A stretch of 64,000 nucleotides of DNA from positions 124,001-188,000 of the forward strand of contig FPAN01000004.1 of assembly GCA_900116395.1 (NCBI GenBank), read 5' to 3'. Shown here piece after piece: positions 60,101-64,000 of this stretch (position 1 is its first letter; each line of letters opens with the position of its first letter). This stretch comes from Lachnospiraceae bacterium XBD2001. GTDB lineage: Bacteria; Bacillota; Clostridia; Lachnospirales; Lachnospiraceae. A model generated the notes under the pieces. It was given only the letters and a program-made list of their open reading frames with translations. It was not told where the DNA came from and made no database searches. The position numbers were made by a program, and so were the translations under genes.

Positions 60101-61025
60101 TTAATGCCGGATGCACGAAGAACTTACTCATCTCTAAGTTCGGGGAGGTGGTATTCATGTAGGTCTCCCCCTTCTGGGTTGTGACCACATGGGCATCCTT
60201 CACGCCCTTTCCGCAGAGATAACTCCAACCGTTCTTACCCTGATAACCGAAATCATCCTGGTTGTTGGCATTGTTGTCCACTCTGGAAGTATCCTTGCGA
60301 ACGCCCGGAAGCTTGGTATTCACGTCATCGATGGCCACGTAGAGGGAGCCACCGTCATAGGCGTTGTTCATGTTGGGATCTACGGCAAAATACAGGCTCT
60401 CTCCCTCTTTTACCGCAATGTCCTTCAGTACTTCCTCTAAGAGTTCTTCTTTGTCGGTGCTGATGTCCACCTCATAACGGCCAAGTGGTTCTTCCCCCTT
60501 ATACACATAGAGGGTTACGCCATCCGGATAGCCCGGATTCTTGTCCATGTTCACGTTCTTCACGTAGGTCATCTGAATATTGACCTTGCCGTCCTCTGCA
60601 GCACGCCATTCCAGAATCGGTGCAACGCCCTCTGCCGTATGGATGAAGTTGGACTTCACCTCCAGGCCGGTGGCACCAATCTGATAGTATTTTTCCCCGT
60701 TGTAGGACTCTAAGCGGCGGGACTCCGTCGGTTTCTGACTCTCTCCATAGCGATAGAACCATCCGTTATTTCCCTGCTCGCCAAAGTCTGCCACGTTGAA
60801 TGCATGGTTGGTTCGACTCTCGCTATCCACAAATTCCGGTTCTTCATAGGCATCTCCGGAAAAAGTAGACGGCCATCCGCCATTTAGCATATCGATTTCA
60901 CTGGCATTGGCCTGCGGTAAATGCATTCCCAAAACCACTGCACCTGCCACTCCGCAGGCAGCTGCAGCCCCGATGCCTCCCATCACAAGCTTGTGCTTCA
61001 GGAGACGCGTCATTATTTTCTTCAA
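57099..61025 (-). CDS. Secreted protein with seven tandem beta-rich modules
   Basis: 1308 residues. The N-terminus (KHKLVMGGIGAAAACGVAGA, then QANAS) is an export signal. Then come seven repeats of about 175-180 residues, starting near residues 73, 249, 425, 605, 785, 965 and 1140. Each opens with a DFGEQGxNGWxY-type motif, has a central W..A.DG....YTKF...DPNWPDG-like part, and closes with VKAGDxLxF.VD..NNAYDGG..... . No catalytic domain or LPXTG anchor is seen. The start is a TTG at 61023-61025, set by GGGGGGAAGAAAG; an ATG 12 bases downstream is too far from it. It follows the GH32-like lipoprotein by 14 bases. Carbohydrate (fructan) binding is inferred from context, not shown by a known domain. 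Confidence 0.85.
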   Translation of the reverse strand: MKKIMTRLLKHKLVMGGIGAAAACGVAGAVVLGMHLPQANASEIDMLNGGWPSTFSGDAYEEPEFVDSESRTNHAFNVADFGEQGNNGWFYRYGESQKPTESRRLESYNGEKYYQIGATGLEVKSNFIHTAEGVAPILEWRAAEDGKVNIQMTYVKNVNMDKNPGYPDGVTLYVYKGEEPLGRYEVDISTDKEELLEEVLKDIAVKEGESLYFAVDPNMNNAYDGGSLYVAIDDVNTKLPGVRKDTSRVDNNANNQDDFGYQGKNGWSYLCGKGVKDAHVVTTQKGETYMNTTSPNLEMSKFFVHPALNDAAIVAWQPAKNGAVELRMKYTKFEQNDGNPEWPDGVVVSVYKNNQRLYTKKVAAPKKGENVITFREKKIDVTTADKFYFVVDSNQNASYDGGNLDVTFMDRSSTANENDVTIDESETRQNFADVKFDFGEQGKNGWFYQEGYEDEPFDAYNMTNFEQDEERYFDPSYLEIKRDFVNTGKGRSAIIKWKVAQDGDIRIDAAYTKLKNEDKNPSWPDGTRVTLYHNNEKLVQEEFKPDTKEEITKELDVESLSVKRGDFITMVVNGKENNAYDAGKYQFSIKGLSPLVGQTEANVVAKDPNRTNNASVAQDFGKQGNNGWCFQSGYYLNPNFAVNVEHFDSKEDRYDTKDGVEIKRDFIVPGNKGRSANVKWVVAKDGTVDITADYTKLKNEDKNPSWPDGVTVYLMKNGQVLKRADFDPLTDREVTKDLSVSGLAVKAGDTLTMLVDGRENTAYDGGKYTFSIEDAVMTGGEFVNNSGSNNANLATDFGEQGSNGWYYLEGKNVTQAEILTQKTDDGCGYISRRLGGLEVKKDFVQPRLNAEAMYKWVVAVDGTINVVGDYTKFGHQDPNASWPDGTTLNIYLNNHNIYSSLCPVQAGDGNNTVKDIRFDNLAVKAGDVLTFSIGCNHNNAWDGGRLSVRIMDASTATEDTTRENHTVLADDFSGEQGKNGWNYGKCDWDGKNYEDLPYDAENNRYYDGGKPEVKADYAEPGNGKNAAYRWTVARNGKIRVHGDYTKFANTADPNADGVVVRIFVNGEEKKYIDGKGNFADERKAEFNEVYDVYAGDVIMFAINPEDNDSYDGGRLSVTIEDATASQPEPGTNTNPDPSTPSASDRKNATVLKNDFSGEQGKNGWYYGMCEWNGANFKELPYDTENNRYFNNGKPELKADFVEPGNGQNAAYKWVVAKDGKIRVTGNYTKFVNSSDPEANGTCVRLHINNEEKIWIGDDIQGKCDHEISRDFNGEYDVHAGDVLIFHVDPEGNDAWDGGRLEVTISSVE

Positions 61026-61039
61026 CTTTCTTCCCCCCT

Positions 61040-62551
61040 TTATTTGTATAACTTCACCCCGTCAAATGTGACCTTGGAATTGATTCCGAAAATGCCCCAT
61101 TCCATACCCTGGGACAGGTACATTCTTGTTGTAAATGCAACTTCATCGTTGACATACATCACCACTACGCCACCGGAGATTACCATGGAAATATGTAACT
61201 CATCCTTACCGGAAAAATCATAGTCGATATAGGACTGGGCACTCTTTTCCATCATGTTGCCGGTATTGTAGAACTCGATGCGATTGGTTGCCGGATTCAA
61301 TACAATATTGATATTTCCAACGTTTTCATCATTGGTATTGAAGGCAAATCCAAATATTCCCTGCGGATCGTAATCTTTGATTGTAGTCTCCAATCGATAG
61401 CTTCCCATCAAGCGCTTGAATCCCACCATCTCGTATTCGTTGCCGGAAAAGGTGTAGCTTCCATCTTCTTCGCTCACCGACTCTGTCATCTTCAGCGGAG
61501 ATAACACCAATTCCTTGGATAGAAGTTCTTCAATCTCCGGGTTCATTACCGGGGCTAAGGTTCCGTCCTTCTGCTGCTGTAACAGATGGGTTACCATATT
61601 GCCGCCCCAATCATAGACTTCGCTGTCCTGATGGTTTTTCTTGGTTCCGTTCCAACCCACCACATAGAGTTTCTCGCCGTCTGTCTCCAGTCGTCCCGCA
61701 TAGAAGCCGTCACAATCGAAGGAATCCCGTTCCGGTTTTACAAAGGTTCCATCCGGTGCATCTGCCACACGGTAATGAACCACTCTGTTCGGCCACTGAT
61801 CGGAGAAGGATAAATACCACTTGCCCTGATATGGCAGCAAGGTCGGACACTCCATATTGGAATCCGTTCCCATATCGTTTTCAAAAAATACCCCGGCATC
61901 CGTCCAATGGGACAAATCCGTAGAGGTGTATTTTGCAATGACACCGCTGTTTTCAAAGCGGGTGGTCACCAACATCCAATAACACTTTTCCGATTCCATG
62001 TAACGTACATAAGGATCGCGGAAATCATTCTTGGAATAATTGTCCCCTGCAGTAAAGGTATCCTCCGGAATCTTGGTCCATTCCTTCAGGTCCTTACTGG
62101 TTGCATGCATCACAGCTTCCTTCGGTTCGTAGGTATCATTATGTCCGGTATAAAACGCATGGTATAGTCCATCTGCATCCCGAATCACGCTTCCGGTACC
62201 AAGGGCGATATCCTGGTCTTCTACGCTGTCTCCGTAGTTAATTACCACGCCTGAATCCTCGTAGGAGCAAAAATCACTGGTATCAATCATGGCCCATGGA
62301 TGGTATCCCTGCTTGCCGTTTCTCTGATCTGCCAGATAGAAAATATGATAGGTTCCATCCTCATAGAACGGCATGGTATCACCAATAAATCCCTCGACGG
62401 ATACCGGATACAAATCGTAATTGTCCATGTTCTCTCCCAAGTATTCTTCTTCATCGGCTGCACTGCCTGCTGCAACCTGCGGTACCGACGCGCAACCCAC
62501 CATACTAACGCTCATGGTTGCTGCCAGTAAGCCACATATCCACTTTCTCAT
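61040..62551 (-). CDS. GH32-like fructosidase lipoprotein
   Basis: 503 residues. Lipoprotein signal peptide (WICGLLAATMSVSMVGC, Cys near residue 18), so it should sit on the outer face of the membrane. The propeller keeps all three GH32 acids in altered surroundings: GFIGDTMPFYEDG for the nucleophile (the WMNDPNG Trp/Asn/Pro are not conserved), NDFRDPYVRY, and MECPTLLPY. A C-terminal beta-sandwich (about 375-503, ending GVKLYK) follows. Probably a surface fructan-hydrolysing enzyme of a divergent group. AGGAGGGGAAC precedes the ATG at 62551. Operon with the seven-module protein. Confidence 0.88.
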   Translation of the reverse strand: MRKWICGLLAATMSVSMVGCASVPQVAAGSAADEEEYLGENMDNYDLYPVSVEGFIGDTMPFYEDGTYHIFYLADQRNGKQGYHPWAMIDTSDFCSYEDSGVVINYGDSVEDQDIALGTGSVIRDADGLYHAFYTGHNDTYEPKEAVMHATSKDLKEWTKIPEDTFTAGDNYSKNDFRDPYVRYMESEKCYWMLVTTRFENSGVIAKYTSTDLSHWTDAGVFFENDMGTDSNMECPTLLPYQGKWYLSFSDQWPNRVVHYRVADAPDGTFVKPERDSFDCDGFYAGRLETDGEKLYVVGWNGTKKNHQDSEVYDWGGNMVTHLLQQQKDGTLAPVMNPEIEELLSKELVLSPLKMTESVSEEDGSYTFSGNEYEMVGFKRLMGSYRLETTIKDYDPQGIFGFAFNTNDENVGNINIVLNPATNRIEFYNTGNMMEKSAQSYIDYDFSGKDELHISMVISGGVVVMYVNDEVAFTTRMYLSQGMEWGIFGINSKVTFDGVKLYK

Positions 62552-62584
62552 GTTCCCCTCCTCTAGGCGCATTTGCACCATATA

Positions 62585-62613
62585 TTGTTACATTTAGTCT
62601 ACATATGTAACAA
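62585..62613 (-). promoter_or_regulatory. Inverted-repeat operator at the GH32 lipoprotein promoter
   Basis: TTGTTACAT (62585-62593) and ATGTAACAA (62605-62613) form perfect nine-base arms 11 bases apart. One arm is in the promoter spacer, the other just after the -10. Confidence 0.65.
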
Positions 62614-62624
62614 TGCAGTGTCAA
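62596..62624 (-). promoter_or_regulatory. Promoter of the GH32 lipoprotein/seven-module operon
   Basis: Minus-strand TTGACA (62619-62624) and TAGACT (62596-62601) with a 17-base spacer. Confidence 0.65.
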
Positions 62625-62710
62625 TATAATACGCCATTTGCACCATATTTTCGTGAAAATGTGATTTTTTCTTGGGATAATTTTGTGAAATATGATTACT
62701 TGGATTTCGA

Positions 62711-62751
62711 AAAATGTTACAATTGACACATTTTGTGGGATAGGATACTAT
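62711..62751 (+). promoter_or_regulatory. Promoter of the second LacI gene with adjacent operator
   Basis: TTGACA (62723-62728) and TACTAT (62746-62751), 17-base spacer. AAATGTTACAATT directly upstream of the -35 is the shared element. Confidence 0.6.
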
Positions 62752-62780
62752 ATTTTCATATCGTAAGTTAGGAGATTATC

Positions 62781-63827
62781 ATGGGAAACAGGGTTACATT
62801 ACAAGAAATCGCAGATGCGCTTGGCATCTCCCGAAACACCGTGTCACGTGCACTGAATAACACCGGGAATGTGTCATCTGCAACACGCAATAAGATTTGC
62901 CAGGCTGCCCTGGCTATGGGATACAAACAATTCCAGTCTCCGGAAGCTGCTTCCACTTATGGTGCACCTATGCCTGCGGATATGGGTGGCAAGTCCGAGA
63001 TTGCTCTGTTTACCCATTCTTTTCCGGGGAGCTCCCATTCCGGCAACAAACTCTTAGAAGCATTCCAGCACAAGGTCAATGCCTTGGGATATAAGCTTTC
63101 CATTAATATCATTCGGGATTATGAAATCGAAAATCTGTGTTTTCCGGCGAATTTCACCGCCGAGAACATCGCCGGCATTCTCTGTATCGAGCTCTTCTCC
63201 GAGTCCTACAGTGAATTCTTATGTACACAGAACATTCCGATTCTTTTCATTGATACCCCGCTTAGCCATCGCTGCAATCTTGCTGCCGATGTGCTGTATA
63301 TGGAGAACCTCTCCAGCGTCTATCACTTATTGGATCGACTTATGAAGGCCGGCAACCGCAACATTGCTTTTGTAGGAGACCGCATGCACTGCCAGTCCTT
63401 CTATGAACGTTGGCAGGCTTACGTGTCCGTGTTAGCAGACCATGGTGTTCCGCTACGTACCGACCTGTGTATCTTAGACGAGGATACCAGCCCTTACTCC
63501 GATGCCGATTGGCTGGGACAACGCATCAGCGAACTTCCGCTCTTGCCGGATGTGTTCTTTTGTGCCAACGACTTCTTAGCCATGTCCACCATGAAGGCAC
63601 TGCGTTCCCTTGGCAAATCTGTTCCGAAGGATGTTCAGGTGTGTGGATTCGATGATGCTCCGGAGGCCAGCTTAATTGCGCCGAGTCTTACCACTATTAA
63701 GATTCACAGCAGTTCCATGGGCTATACCGCTGCGGAATTACTGTTATCCCGCATCCAAAATCCCCAGATGCCATATCGCAAGACTTATATTGAGACCGAC
63801 ATTATTTATCGGGATTCCGCAAAATAA
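62781..63827 (+). CDS. LacI-family regulator of the GH32/seven-module operon
   Basis: 348 residues. Helix-turn-helix VTLQEIADALGISRNTVSRA, then a LacI sensor domain ending in SLTTIKIHSSSMGYTAAELL and ETDIIYRDSAK. It is a close paralogue of the regulator at 54805, sharing the recognition helix SRNTVS, so both may bind similar operators. GGAGATTATC precedes the ATG. Divergent from the GH32 lipoprotein gene. Confidence 0.94.
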   Translation: MGNRVTLQEIADALGISRNTVSRALNNTGNVSSATRNKICQAALAMGYKQFQSPEAASTYGAPMPADMGGKSEIALFTHSFPGSSHSGNKLLEAFQHKVNALGYKLSINIIRDYEIENLCFPANFTAENIAGILCIELFSESYSEFLCTQNIPILFIDTPLSHRCNLAADVLYMENLSSVYHLLDRLMKAGNRNIAFVGDRMHCQSFYERWQAYVSVLADHGVPLRTDLCILDEDTSPYSDADWLGQRISELPLLPDVFFCANDFLAMSTMKALRSLGKSVPKDVQVCGFDDAPEASLIAPSLTTIKIHSSSMGYTAAELLLSRIQNPQMPYRKTYIETDIIYRDSAK

Positions 63828-63828
63828 A

Positions 63829-63858
63829 AAGACGGGCACGTGATTCGTGTCCGTCTTA
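63829..63858. terminator. Bidirectional terminator
   Basis: Eleven-base-pair stem AGACGGGCACG/CGTGTCCGTCT (63830-63856, one wobble pair) with T-rich exits on both strands, between the LacI gene and the convergent partial gene. Confidence 0.88.
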
Positions 63859-63862
63859 TCTT

Positions 63863-64000
63863 TTACCAATTTTTTTCAAATCCGTTGGAGAGGAATCGAT
63901 AATCATCCCCGGTTCCATCTGTGGATAACAATAGTTCCACCACGGCGCAGTTGTTGATATCTACATCCCAATAGGCGCTGCGGGGTGTCTTCTTCAGATA
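63863..64000 (-). CDS. C-terminal end of an unidentified protein (cut by window edge)
   Basis: The last 45 codons of a minus-strand frame run to a TAA at 63863-63865. The visible part ends in FLSNGFEKNW and includes SAYWDVDINNCAVVELLL. That pattern loosely recalls the end of histidine-phosphatase-type proteins, but it is too short to assign. Confidence 0.5.
   Translation of the reverse strand, partial: YLKKTPRSAYWDVDINNCAVVELLLSTDGTGDDYRFLSNGFEKNW

Larger units (their letters stand above)
62570..62648. repeat. 14-base direct repeat upstream of the GH32 lipoprotein gene
   Basis: CATTTGCACCATAT occurs at 62570-62583 and again at 62635-62648, 65 bases apart, on either side of the GH32 lipoprotein promoter. 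Confidence 0.7.

Noticed and set aside
1-64000. CRISPR array, prophage, insertion sequence or defence island
   Set aside because: I saw no regularly spaced repeats, transposase, integrase or phage structural genes. The Fic module is the only toxin-antitoxin-like system.

Overview
The window looks like chromosome from a Gram-positive anaerobe of the Clostridia, most likely a Lachnospiraceae-type gut bacterium. This rests on gene content: a lysine riboswitch in front of dapA-dapB, an ECF transporter core beside truA, VanW and YitT proteins, a YesL-type membrane protein, a fructan locus with LplB/YtcP-type permeases and GH32 enzymes, and many oxygen-sensitive Fe-S flavoproteins. Genes are densely packed. 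Many stop/start pairs overlap by 1-4 bases, and most operons end in clear intrinsic terminators. I saw no tRNA, rRNA, CRISPR array, insertion sequence or prophage.

Layout. 1-5.4 kb: a uracil permease (cut by the left edge) divergent from upp, which leads an operon with a shikimate-kinase-like gene and the TrkA/TrkH potassium system. 5.4-13.6 kb: riboswitch-controlled dapA-dapB, a corrinoid adenosyltransferase, typA, an arginase-fold protein, an EamA exporter, a cytidylate-kinase-like protein, an esterase and an orphan hypA. 13.6-20.1 kb: a 957-residue Fe-S flavoprotein, small unknown genes, an APC permease and rplM-rpsI. 20.2-25.0 kb: a MacB-like ABC export operon with two different adaptor proteins. 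25.0-33.1 kb: a long minus-strand run of VanW, an AIR-synthase-like protein, an AlaR/AlaT-like pair, trmL, ecfA1-ecfA2-ecfT and truA. 33.2-37.3 kb: nth, an MntP-like pump, a TetR regulator, HD-GYP and small genes, followed by a gene-free stretch holding a promoter, two abutting inverted repeats and hairpins. 37.3-49.4 kb: YitT, a DNase I-fold hydrolase, a Fic toxin with a VbhA-like antitoxin, a diguanylate cyclase, LysR with an old-yellow-enzyme reductase, a degenerate EAL protein, a PfpI-like protein, a K+ channel, and an amino-acid ABC transporter with ArgR-type boxes at its promoter.

49.4-63.8 kb is the most distinctive part. Two LacI regulators each sit divergent to a fructan-type operon. 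One operon encodes two permeases, a lipoprotein binding protein and a cytoplasmic GH32 enzyme. The other encodes a GH32-like lipoprotein and a 1308-residue secreted protein made of seven tandem modules of about 178 residues. The same short element (core TTGTNACAT) occurs at all four divergent promoters. I infer one regulon: surface capture and hydrolysis of a fructan, CUT1-type uptake (the ATPase must be encoded elsewhere), and cytoplasmic hydrolysis. The first LacI gene carries a one-base deletion that removes its last residues.

Three c-di-GMP-type proteins (HD-GYP, GGDEF, degenerate EAL) lie within 10 kb of one another without sharing an operon.
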